A DNA stretch of 64,000 nucleotides. Origin: Phycisphaerae bacterium RAS2 (GTDB lineage: Bacteria > Planctomycetota > Phycisphaerae > UBA1845 > UTPLA1). This document shows positions 14,822 to 22,878 of the stretch, one piece after another (position 1 is the stretch's first letter; each line of letters opens with the position of its first letter). The stretch covers positions 744,001 to 808,000 of the forward strand of contig CP036352.1 of NCBI GenBank assembly GCA_007753915.1, in the 5' to 3' direction. Both the position numbers and the translations under genes were made by a program. Under the pieces are notes generated by a model. The model was not told the DNA's origin. It did not search any database and was given only the letters and a program-made list of their open reading frames with translations.

Positions 14822-16651
14822 TTGGGCATCTGGTTCTGGCGGCTCATGCCGGCCAACCCGATTCTCGTGCGCGTGGTCAGCGCAGGCGGCCGGCGGATTC
14901 AGCATCTGTGGATCCGCGCGGCGTACGTCGCAATTCTCGCGTTCGCCGTTGTCATCGGCGTCGTCGTCATCCGCAGCCAGGGTCAATCCAGCCTCTCGGA
15001 GCTGGCCAAGAATGCCTCGCAGGTTTTTCGCGTTCTGTCGATCATCCAGCTTCTCATGGTCTGCATCATTGCGCCGGTCTTCGCGTCGGCCGCCATCACG
15101 CAGGAGAAAAACTCCCAGACGTTCAATATCCTTCTGTCGACGCCGCTGACCAACGGGCAGATCGTCCTCGGGTCGTTGCTGTCGCGCCTGTATTTCGTCG
15201 TGAACCTGCTTCTCGCGGGCGTGCCGCTCTTCTGCATCATGATGGTGTACGGCGGCGTCACCGGCCGCGAGATCATTCTGTCCAGCGCGCTGGCCGCGAC
15301 GACCGCGCTGCTGACGGGCTCCATTGCCATCGCCATCAGCGTTATCAAGATCGGCACGGGGCGGACGATCTTCTCGTTCTATCTCGCCATCGCCACGTAC
15401 CTGATCGTCATGATCTTTCTTGCAGAGGTACCGGCGATGATCCCGGCGGAAGCACCACCTCCGCCCGGAAACTTCGGCGACAGCCGCATGAGCTGGCTGG
15501 CGGCGTTTCATCCGTTTTTGTCGTTGTGGGTCGTGCTCGGTCTGACCCCGGCGCCGGAACTGGGCGCGGTGAGCCACTACGGATTCCCGATGGCGTACTG
15601 GCTGGCCTATCCGCACTTGAGCTTCATGGCGATGACGGTGCTCGGGTCGCTGGTGCTCATTGTGCTGTCGATGTTCTTCGTGCGGCGGGGCGCCAAGGAG
15701 GGCGAAGACACGTTCTGGTCGCGTGTGCTTCGCAATCGTCGACACGTCGAGGCGGAAGCGGGTGAGCAGACGCGCAAACCGCGACACGTCTGGGACAACC
15801 CCGTCGCCTGGCGCGAGAGCGTCACCGGCGCGGCGGCGGGCGGCGGGCGGCTGCTGCGCGTGGTCGTGATCGGCGGCGGCGCGATCGTCGCCCTGGGCGC
15901 GCTGTTCGCCTACGGCAAGGGTTGGTTCGACGCGAGGCAAGCGCAGGCCATGCTCTTTGGCGTCGTCTCGGTCGAGCTTTTCATCGCGCTGTTCATCGCC
16001 ACGGCGACAGCCGCGACATCGCTGACGCGCGAGAAGGAATCGGCCACGCTTGAGCTGGTGCTTTCGACGCCGCTGACGAGCAGCCAGATCATCCGTGGGA
16101 AGATTCGCGGGCTGATCGCCGCGACCGGCCCTTTGCTGGTGATTCCTTATGCCACTGTGGTGGCATTCTTTCTGCTCGATCTCGTTAAGCGCCGGCCCCC
16201 GGGGACCGGGCCGGTCGTGAATCCCGAGTCGCTGCTCACGTTGCCCGTCTTGTTCATTGCATTCACCAGCTTCGCCTGCGTCATTGGGCTGGATCGTTCG
16301 ATCAAGAATCGCAAGACCCTCACCGCTGTGTTCACCAGCATGGCGTTCGTGATCTTCGTGTTCGCGTTGCCGTCGGCCTGTGTCGTCCCGTTGCGCAGCA
16401 GCGATAGCCATTCGTTCACCGCGGCGCTGATGTCGGCCTCGCCGGCGAACGCGGTGTGGGTGGCCCTGGCGCCGCAATGGGCGCTGGAGCCGCCGGGCAC
16501 GAAGCTGACTTCAGGCGATTTCCGCTACGCGCGGTATGCCGCCGCCATTGCAGCGCTGTGTACCGCCGCCATTTACTTCGCCATTGTCCGCGGCCTGCAC
16601 GGCAGCATGGTCCGCCAGTTTGACATGATCATTCGCAAACAAAGCGCGTGA
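14822..16651 (+). CDS. ABC-2 type permease, internally duplicated
   Basis: This 609-aa polytopic protein has about 12 membrane segments and two homologous halves. Each half has the ABC-2 coupling motif: ITQEKNSQTFNILLSTPLT near residue 95 and LTREKESATLELVLSTPLT near residue 405. It is therefore a fused dimer, enough to build the transmembrane part of an exporter with the ATPase at 12558. The first conventional start is TTG 14822, which lacks a Shine-Dalgarno. An in-frame CTG at 14801 has GGAG 8 bp upstream (14789-14792) and adds NAFLRD, so a CTG start is possible. A 138-bp gap of repeats separates it from the operon upstream. The cargo is unknown. Confidence 0.87.
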   Translation: MGIWFWRLMPANPILVRVVSAGGRRIQHLWIRAAYVAILAFAVVIGVVVIRSQGQSSLSELAKNASQVFRVLSIIQLLMVCIIAPVFASAAITQEKNSQTFNILLSTPLTNGQIVLGSLLSRLYFVVNLLLAGVPLFCIMMVYGGVTGREIILSSALAATTALLTGSIAIAISVIKIGTGRTIFSFYLAIATYLIVMIFLAEVPAMIPAEAPPPPGNFGDSRMSWLAAFHPFLSLWVVLGLTPAPELGAVSHYGFPMAYWLAYPHLSFMAMTVLGSLVLIVLSMFFVRRGAKEGEDTFWSRVLRNRRHVEAEAGEQTRKPRHVWDNPVAWRESVTGAAAGGGRLLRVVVIGGGAIVALGALFAYGKGWFDARQAQAMLFGVVSVELFIALFIATATAATSLTREKESATLELVLSTPLTSSQIIRGKIRGLIAATGPLLVIPYATVVAFFLLDLVKRRPPGTGPVVNPESLLTLPVLFIAFTSFACVIGLDRSIKNRKTLTAVFTSMAFVIFVFALPSACVVPLRSSDSHSFTAALMSASPANAVWVALAPQWALEPPGTKLTSGDFRYARYAAAIAALCTAAIYFAIVRGLHGSMVRQFDMIIRKQSA

Positions 16652-16749
16652 CATCAGGCGGTCCGGTATCGACATAGGGGTCTGCCCCCGGTGCGGGCGA
16701 CCCGCCCGGGCGCACGGCATGCCGGATTCGCGGAACGGCCGTTTCCTTC

Positions 16750-16778
16750 TTCCCATCGGCTCGGTCTCAACGTACAAT
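16750..16778 (+). promoter_or_regulatory. possible sigma70-like promoter of the GspE/PilB-like gene
   Basis: TTCCCA (16750-16755), a 17-bp gap, then TACAAT (16773-16778). This lies downstream of the longest open frame's start (16691), which favours ATG 16886 as the true start. Identified by eye only. Confidence 0.38.
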
Positions 16779-16885
16779 GGTCGCTTTCCAGCCGGGTGGG
16801 TGCGGTGGACGACCACGGCGGTCAACGCTCCAACCCTGAATTCAATGCGATTCCCCCCGATTCGGCCTTAGGGCCGACAGACCGA

Positions 16886-18601
16886 ATGCCAGACATCACC
16901 GTCAACATGCCCTTGTCTTCGCTCTCGTTGGCGGCGCTGCCGACCGAGGGCGGATACTTCGACCCGATCAAGATCGTGGTCCTGCTTCTGATGCTGATCC
17001 TCTTCGCGTACACGGCGGCGTGGGTCCAGGCCGACACCAAGAAAGTTCGCATGCAGCCCGGCCTGTGGGTGAGCATGGTGTTTTTCGGGGGCCTCGCCGG
17101 CCTCGTCGCATGGTTGCTCATCCCGGTGTTCTTTGTCGGTTTGATTGTCTATCTGGTGCTGTTTGGCGGCGCATCCATCGCGTACGTGCTTCAGCGCAAT
17201 CAGCGCGTCGGGCCGACGCAGACCGTCCTCACGATGGCGCACTTTCGGCGGCTGGGCAGCGGTGGCAACAAGGAAACCACCGCGAAGGATGCCCAGGATC
17301 GGACGCGCATCAAGGATGCGGCCGGCAAGACGCCGGAATGGCCGAAGGACCCGGATCAGGCGGCGGGTTATCAGGCGATGCAGGACTTGCTGTTCGACGC
17401 GATCTGGCGGCGCAGCAGCGACGTGCGGATGGACCTCGTCCCCGGTCAACCGTTGAAGATTGTCTATCGCGTGGACGGTGTGGATCGGCTGCGCGAGCCG
17501 ATTGAAGAGGCGGTGGCGACGATTATCTTCGCGCACCTCAAGCGCGTGGCGGGGTTGAATCCGGAGGAGAACCGCCGGCCGCAAAGCGGCAATTTCAAGG
17601 CATCGATCGGCGCGGGGGGCAAGGGCGATAAGACGGCACAAGTTGAAGTGCGCACGTCGGGCAGCAGTGCCGGCCAGCGCATGATCCTGAAATTGATCTC
17701 CGAGGAGCAGAAGTTCCGCCTGCCCGACATCGGCCTGGCCAAGTTGCAGCAGGATCAGATGCAGCCGCTCGTGACGGAGACCAAGTCCGGCGTGTTCCTG
17801 GTCTCTGGCCCGAAGCAGGGCGGAGTCACCAGCACGCTTTACGCGATCCTGCGCACGCACGATGCGTTCCTGCAGAACATCCACACGCTGGAAATGGCCA
17901 AGAACATGGACGTGGAGAACATCACCCAGCACGTCTTCGACAGCCAGGGGGGCACGGTGACGTACGGCCGGCGGTTTCGCACGTTGCTGCGAACGGAGCC
18001 GGATGTCTGCATGTCGGGCGACATGCCGGATGCGGAGACGGCGCAACTGGCCGCGGCCGCCGCGAAGCAGGGCAAAAAAGTTTACATTGGTCTCAATGCA
18101 AAGGACACGTTCCACGCTCTGCGGGCTTACCTCCAGGCCGTGAACGACCCGGCGCTGGCCGCCGCGGGGCTGCTGGGCGTTTCGTCGCAGCGGCTGGTGC
18201 GCCTGTTGTGCACGAATTGCCGCAAGGCCTACAAGCCCGATCCGGCCCTGTTGAAGAAAGGCAATCTGCCCACGGGAGAGAACCGCCCTTTCTACCGGCC
18301 GCCCAATCCGGATGAAGTCGAAGTGGACAAACGCGGCAACCCGATCATCTGCCAGGTCTGTCAGGGGTCGGGCTACCTCGGGCGGACCGGCGTGTTTGAG
18401 TTGCTGATCCTCGATGATGAGCTGCGCGGCCTTATCGCTGCCGGGAGTGATCTCGCCGCCGTCAAGACGGCCGCGCGGAAGAAGGGCATGCTGTACCTGC
18501 AGGAAGTCGCGCTGTTCAAGGTGTACGAAGGCCTGACGAGCATCAACGAAGTGCTGCGCGTGACGAAAGACCCCGCGCCGGCCGCGGCGGCATCGGCATA
18601 A
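16886..18601 (+). CDS. GspE/PilB-like protein with degenerate ATPase site and membrane anchor
   Basis: This 571-aa protein has two to three N-terminal membrane spans (about residues 30-50 and 60-100), absent from normal PilB/GspE. It then has a secretion-ATPase-like domain. Walker A reads GPKQGGVTST where the family has GPTGSGKTTT, so the lysine is Val314. The Walker B region reads EPDVCMSGDMPD instead of DPDxxxVGEIRD, and the His box STLHTNDA is IGLNAKDT. The tetracysteine zinc site is kept (CTNC and CQVCQGSGYLGRTG). It is therefore probably not an ATPase but a structural or regulatory homologue. A catalytically complete PilT lies 4.3 kb downstream on the other strand. The CvpA-domain gene follows in the same direction. 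Confidence 0.8.
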   Translation: MPDITVNMPLSSLSLAALPTEGGYFDPIKIVVLLLMLILFAYTAAWVQADTKKVRMQPGLWVSMVFFGGLAGLVAWLLIPVFFVGLIVYLVLFGGASIAYVLQRNQRVGPTQTVLTMAHFRRLGSGGNKETTAKDAQDRTRIKDAAGKTPEWPKDPDQAAGYQAMQDLLFDAIWRRSSDVRMDLVPGQPLKIVYRVDGVDRLREPIEEAVATIIFAHLKRVAGLNPEENRRPQSGNFKASIGAGGKGDKTAQVEVRTSGSSAGQRMILKLISEEQKFRLPDIGLAKLQQDQMQPLVTETKSGVFLVSGPKQGGVTSTLYAILRTHDAFLQNIHTLEMAKNMDVENITQHVFDSQGGTVTYGRRFRTLLRTEPDVCMSGDMPDAETAQLAAAAAKQGKKVYIGLNAKDTFHALRAYLQAVNDPALAAAGLLGVSSQRLVRLLCTNCRKAYKPDPALLKKGNLPTGENRPFYRPPNPDEVEVDKRGNPIICQVCQGSGYLGRTGVFELLILDDELRGLIAAGSDLAAVKTAARKKGMLYLQEVALFKVYEGLTSINEVLRVTKDPAPAAAASA

Positions 18602-18633
18602 GATGCATCGTCGACGTCGTCGGACGATGGGTA

Positions 18634-18670
18634 TCGCGGCGAACAAGCTCGCCGGCTAAATGAGGGTTTC
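18634..18670. repeat. TTTAGCCGGCGAG palindromic repeat, copy 2 (inverted)
   Basis: CGCGGC-GAACAAGCTC-GCCGGCTAAATGAGGG is the reverse complement type of 14741-14780. It is followed at 18690-18720 by inverted CAGTGG words (CACTGACCGCTGACCAC). Confidence 0.68.
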
Positions 18671-18748
18671 CTGACCTCCCCCGGCGCGCCGGGATTGGCA
18701 ATGATCACTGACCGCTGACCACGGGTTACTGTTTCAAGGACCGTCACC

Positions 18749-20533
18749 ATGTTGTTCTCCATCGCCGTCGGATTGATGGTCATCCTTGTCGCCGCCTATT
18801 GGGTCTACCAGGGCTTCTTGAGCGGCGTCATTGTGTTCTTTGAGTGCGTCATCGCCGCGATGGTTGCATTCGGGTTTTACGAATCGGTGAATTCGCTTTG
18901 GGCCGGCGCGCTGGGCAATGGTCTGGGCCGGCCGCTCGCGCTGATGCTGTTGTTCTTTGTCGTGGTCATCGTGCTGCGCGTGCTGACCGACAAATTGATC
19001 ACGGGGAATCTCAAGCTGCCGGTCGTGCTGGATCGCATCGGCGCCGGGTTGTGCGGCTTTTTCTCCGGAATGGTGCTCGTCGGCATGGCCCTGATCGGCA
19101 TTCAGATGCTGCCGATCGGCTCGAACGTGTTTGGCTGGGAGCGGGTCAGCACCAACGCCAACGGCGCGATCGTCCGAAGCGGCCTGTTCTTCAAGCCCGA
19201 CGAGTTCACGCTCGGCCTGGTTAACCTGCTTTCCAACGGGCGATTTGGCGGCGGCAATCCGCTCGCCGAAGCCAAGCCCGACTTGTTGATGGATCTCTAT
19301 TGCGCGCGCTCCTGCACGCAGACCGAGGACCGTCATGAGATTCCGGGCGACGCGCTGGGCGTTCGCGCCTGGTGGGAGGCGCGGGAAATCTCCACCGTGA
19401 AACAGACGCTGGAGAACAGCAACCTCGTCCGCGAATTTGAAGTCGCCTCGCCCAACGGCGCGACCAAGTTCATCGTGGTGAACGTGCGCGTCGCTTCGAG
19501 CGCCGCGCCTTCCGAACATCCCCAGATTCGCTATCGGCTCCCGCAGTTTCGGCTCGTTGGGCCGGACCCGGCCTCTGGCGCGACGCCGGTGGTGTATCCC
19601 GCGATCGGCTCCAGCGATCTCTACACGCACCACACGCACAACCATCGCGAGCTGGCACGCGGGCAGGCACGGCGACTGGTCCGCTTCAAGCCGGAGACGC
19701 AGTTCGTCCTCACGGCCTCGCACACCAAGGCGGTGCAGGAGAAGGACGGCAGCGGGTACCGGTTTGATGTTGCCTTCGAGGTGCCCGAGAACTTTACGCC
19801 GTGGTACATCGCCTTCAAGCGCGGCCCGCGCCTGGAATTGACCAAGAAGCAATTCGTCGAGAAACCGCCGGCCTACGCCTCCACCGCTTCGGGAGGGCGG
19901 CAGGCGACCGCCGCGGCCGACGCACCGCAGGTCGGCGAGGCGCCGGCCGGTGCGACGCACGTCTCCAACGTGACGCAGGAAGGCACCGCCGTCACCGACA
20001 CGCTGCCGATCGCGCTGCCCAAGGCGGAGAACCTGGTTCAGTCCGCGGTGCAGGGCGATCGAATCGGCGATTGCCACTTCGCCATCAACGCGCCGGCCAG
20101 CGAGCCGGAGGGCGGCGACGCCGTGACGCAGTTGTTCGTGCCCGAAGGCAAGAAGATCGTCTTTCTCGGCGCGAAGCAGTTGCAGGCCGAAAGCCTGTTC
20201 GGCAAGTCGCTGAACTATGCCTCGAACGTCGCGGCGCAGATCAAGGTCACGACGGACGACGGGAAACTGTTCTACGCGCAAGGGGTCATCGCGAAGGCCA
20301 AGGTCGAAGGCAAGATGATGATCGAGTTGCAATACCACCCCGAGCCGGAGGTGCCCGAGCGCTGCCTCGCGAAGCCACGGCGCGTGACCACCAAGACGCT
20401 TCAGGCGACGGCGGAAGACGAGCGGTTCTTCGCGTACATCTTCGTGGTCGATCCGGGCGTCAAGCTGGTGAAGTTTCAATCGGGCGGCATCGGTTCGACG
20501 CAGCAGTTGAACATTGTCGTGCCCAACGATTAG
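18749..20533 (+). CDS. CvpA-domain membrane protein with large C-terminal extracytoplasmic domain
   Basis: This 594-aa protein starts at ATG 18749 with AAGGA at 18735-18739. Residues 1 to about 120 contain four hydrophobic helices matching the CvpA (colicin V production) family, including the Gly-rich DRIGAGLCGFFSGMVLVGMAL segment (helices at 3-20, 23-45, 63-80 and 95-118). The remaining 470 residues are soluble and Pro/Ala-rich, with repeated beta-like stretches, and match nothing I recognise. CvpA proteins are typically about 160 aa, so this is a fusion or extension. It lies between the GspE-like protein and an HtrA-like protease (51-bp gap), suggesting an envelope or secretion context. Confidence 0.65.
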   Translation: MLFSIAVGLMVILVAAYWVYQGFLSGVIVFFECVIAAMVAFGFYESVNSLWAGALGNGLGRPLALMLLFFVVVIVLRVLTDKLITGNLKLPVVLDRIGAGLCGFFSGMVLVGMALIGIQMLPIGSNVFGWERVSTNANGAIVRSGLFFKPDEFTLGLVNLLSNGRFGGGNPLAEAKPDLLMDLYCARSCTQTEDRHEIPGDALGVRAWWEAREISTVKQTLENSNLVREFEVASPNGATKFIVVNVRVASSAAPSEHPQIRYRLPQFRLVGPDPASGATPVVYPAIGSSDLYTHHTHNHRELARGQARRLVRFKPETQFVLTASHTKAVQEKDGSGYRFDVAFEVPENFTPWYIAFKRGPRLELTKKQFVEKPPAYASTASGGRQATAAADAPQVGEAPAGATHVSNVTQEGTAVTDTLPIALPKAENLVQSAVQGDRIGDCHFAINAPASEPEGGDAVTQLFVPEGKKIVFLGAKQLQAESLFGKSLNYASNVAAQIKVTTDDGKLFYAQGVIAKAKVEGKMMIELQYHPEPEVPERCLAKPRRVTTKTLQATAEDERFFAYIFVVDPGVKLVKFQSGGIGSTQQLNIVVPND

Positions 20534-20584
20534 GCGTCGCGCCGTTCGAGTACGCCCCAACGATCCGGACGGAGCCGATCGTTC

Positions 20585-22069
20585 ATGTCGCGTTTCCGGA
20601 ATCATTTCGCGTGCGTCGTCATGGTGATCATGCTTCAGGCATGGTTCGCGCCCGCTGCACCGGCAGCCGCCGACGAACCAACCTCCCAGGCGGCTTCGCG
20701 ATCGGATTCATCGGGCAACCCATCTGAAGGTGCGACCTCGCAGCCGGCAACGATTCAACCCGCGTCGCAACCGGGTTCAATGGCCCGCGACTTGGCCGCG
20801 AACGTCGCGCCGACGGACCCGCTGGCTGAACTGGAACGCGCGGTCATGCAGTTGATCGACGGTGCGTCGCCGTGGGTCGTCGCCATTGCCGTGGAGCGTC
20901 GCGCCGCCCCGGCCGCCGTCGCGAGCGATCCGTTCGTCACCTCGGCGAGCGGCAGCGGCGTCATCATCCGCGCCGACGGGATGATCCTCACCAGCCAGCA
21001 CGTCATCGCCGACGCGGCAACGATTCACGTGACGCTGCACGACGGGCGACGGCTGCGCGCGCGGCGCGTCGCCGCTGATCCGCGCGCCGACCTGGCGGTG
21101 ATCGCCGTCGCGGAGGATGGATTGGCGGTCGCACCGCTGGCCGATGCGCGGGCGCTGCGGCGCGGGACGATCGTTCTGGCGCTGGGCAATCCGCTGGGCC
21201 TTGCTGCCGACGGGCAGGCCGCCGCGGCGATGGGAATCGTCAGCGCGATCGCGAGGCCGCTGCCCGAGACATTCGGCCGCGACGAGGATCGCTACTACGG
21301 CGACATGATCCAGACGACGGCGCAGATTCATCCGGGGCACTCGGGCGGGCCTCTGATTGACCGGCGCGGTCAGGTTGTAGGGATCGTCGCGGCGGCGTCG
21401 CTGCCCCAGGCGGGCGCCGAGCCGATCGCTTTCGCCATTCCGCTGACGGCGCGCACGCGGCTGGTCATCGATAAATTGCTGGAGGGTGTGGAGCCGGACT
21501 ACGGCTACGCCGGCGTGCGTGTCGGGAGCCTTGCCGAGCTGCGCGGCCGGCGAGATCGCGGCGGCGTGCTGCTGGAGACGGTCTTCCCCGGTGGCCCGGC
21601 TCACGCGGCCGGTCTGCGCGACGGCGATATCATTCGTGCAATCGAAGGATCGACGGTTGAAAGCGCCGACGAGTTCGTGCAGCGGGTCGGTGCGGCCGGA
21701 CCGGAGCGCACCGTGGAGATGGAGTACGAGCGCCAGGGGCGGCGGAGCCGGGCAAGCGTGACGCTCGCGCGCCGGCCGCCAACGGAGGCGCCGCCTTCGC
21801 GCATCGCGCCATTTGTCTTTCGCGGCGCGACGTTGGGCGAGCCGGACGCCGCCACGCGCGAGGCGGGCCGATTGCCGAACGGCTGCCTGATGGTACTCGT
21901 GGTCGCGAGCGGTTCGCCGGCCGACCGCGCGGGTCTGACGCCGGGCGATGTGATCGTGCGCATTGAGGGCCGGCCGGTCGCAGGCGACGCCGCGCGAGCG
22001 ATCGCCGAGGCAAGCGGCGATGTGCTGCTGGGCTTGAGCCACGGCGGCAGCGTGCTTGTGCGCAAGTAA
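20585..22069 (+). CDS. HtrA/DegP-like periplasmic serine protease with two PDZ domains
   Basis: This 494-aa protein has a signal peptide (VVMVIMLQAWFAPAAPAAA) and a Ser/Gln/Thr-rich linker. A trypsin-like domain follows with the triad His139 (SQHVIA), Asp169 (RADLAVI) and Ser253 (GHSGGPL, where the family usually has GNSGGPL). PDZ1 spans about 305-390 (GPAHAAGLRDGDIIRAI) and PDZ2 about 405-490 (GSPADRAGLTPGDVIVRIEG). This is the DegP/DegQ/DegS architecture for envelope protein quality control. GGAG at 20571-20574 supports the ATG. It is probably cotranscribed with the CvpA-domain gene. Confidence 0.9.
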   Translation: MSRFRNHFACVVMVIMLQAWFAPAAPAAADEPTSQAASRSDSSGNPSEGATSQPATIQPASQPGSMARDLAANVAPTDPLAELERAVMQLIDGASPWVVAIAVERRAAPAAVASDPFVTSASGSGVIIRADGMILTSQHVIADAATIHVTLHDGRRLRARRVAADPRADLAVIAVAEDGLAVAPLADARALRRGTIVLALGNPLGLAADGQAAAAMGIVSAIARPLPETFGRDEDRYYGDMIQTTAQIHPGHSGGPLIDRRGQVVGIVAAASLPQAGAEPIAFAIPLTARTRLVIDKLLEGVEPDYGYAGVRVGSLAELRGRRDRGGVLLETVFPGGPAHAAGLRDGDIIRAIEGSTVESADEFVQRVGAAGPERTVEMEYERQGRRSRASVTLARRPPTEAPPSRIAPFVFRGATLGEPDAATREAGRLPNGCLMVLVVASGSPADRAGLTPGDVIVRIEGRPVAGDAARAIAEASGDVLLGLSHGGSVLVRK

Positions 22070-22138
22070 CGTCGGCTGATCATTCCTGCTCAGGCGGGAA
22101 TCCTGCGTTCTCCGTTTCGCCGATTAGGTCCGGCGAGC

Positions 22139-22167
22139 TTGGGCCGATTCTTTGCACCCCTTATAAT
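22139..22167 (+). promoter_or_regulatory. sigma70-like promoter of apt
   Basis: TTGGGC (22139-22144), a 17-bp gap, then a perfect TATAAT (22162-22167), with the start codon 27 bp after the -10. Confidence 0.6.
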
Positions 22168-22193
22168 GCCCGCCTCACGAAAGGATCGACCTC

Positions 22194-22772
22194 ATGGCGC
22201 TCGATGGATTGCGACTCACCGGCGTGGACTGCCTCGCGAAGCTGCTGCGTGACGTGCCCGACTTCCCCAAGCCCGGCATCGTCTTCAAGGACATCACACC
22301 GCTGCTGGGCGATTCGGCCGCGCTGTCGCTCGCTGTCGAGTTCCTCACGCAGCCGTTTCGCGATCAGCACATTGACGTCGTCGTCGGCGCCGAGAGCCGC
22401 GGGTTCATCTTCGGCACCGCTGTCGCGCGGAACCTGTCGGCCGGTTTCGTGCCGATTCGCAAACCCGGCAAGCTGCCCGCCCGGACGCGCAAGGTGACGT
22501 ATCAGTTGGAGTACGGGAGCGATTCGCTGGAGATTCACGAAGACGCGATCCGCCCCGATGCGCGCGTGTTGATGATCGACGATCTGCTCGCCACCGGCGG
22601 CACGATGGTCGCCGCGTGCCAGTTGGTGCGCGAGCTGAAGGCGCACATCGTCGGCGTGGCCGTGCTGATCGAGTTGTGCTTCCTGAAGGGGCGCGACAAG
22701 TTCCCCGGCTTGCCGGTGCATTCGGTGATCAAGATTCAACCCGACGGCCACCGCGTCGCGGCGGATTTTTGA
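22194..22772 (+). CDS. apt: adenine phosphoribosyltransferase
   Basis: Apt salvages adenine to AMP using PRPP in the cytosol. The 192-aa protein begins with the Apt signature VPDFPKPGIVFKDITPLL, has the flexible-loop region KLPARTRKVTYQLEYG and the PRPP-binding loop VLMIDDLLATGGTM. It is slightly longer than the usual 170-180 aa because of a short N-terminal extension. AAAGGA precedes ATG 22194. It has its own promoter and is monocistronic; it converges on pilT, with an inverted palindromic repeat in the gap that could serve both as terminator. Confidence 0.95.
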   Translation: MALDGLRLTGVDCLAKLLRDVPDFPKPGIVFKDITPLLGDSAALSLAVEFLTQPFRDQHIDVVVGAESRGFIFGTAVARNLSAGFVPIRKPGKLPARTRKVTYQLEYGSDSLEIHEDAIRPDARVLMIDDLLATGGTMVAACQLVRELKAHIVGVAVLIELCFLKGRDKFPGLPVHSVIKIQPDGHRVAADF

Positions 22773-22850
22773 AAGAGCTTGGACTCGGATCGGGCCGCGC
22801 GGAGTGTGCAGGGCGGGCACCGCGCGCCATTCGATGTCGAGCGCAAGTCT

Positions 22851-22873
22851 GGTGGGCAATGCCCACCCTACAG
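22851..22873. repeat. GGGTGGGCATTGCCC palindromic repeat, copy 2
   Basis: GGTGGGCAATGCCCACCCTA lies between the convergent ends of apt and pilT. Its self-complementary arms could act as a transcription barrier in both directions. Confidence 0.7.
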
Positions 22874-22878
22874 AAACA

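Noticed and set aside
14768-20605. Long minus-strand frames (14768-16477, 16868-18646, 18734-20605)
   Set aside because: All are antisense to genes with clear families, and their compositions (runs of R, H, Q) are typical of shadow frames in high-GC DNA.
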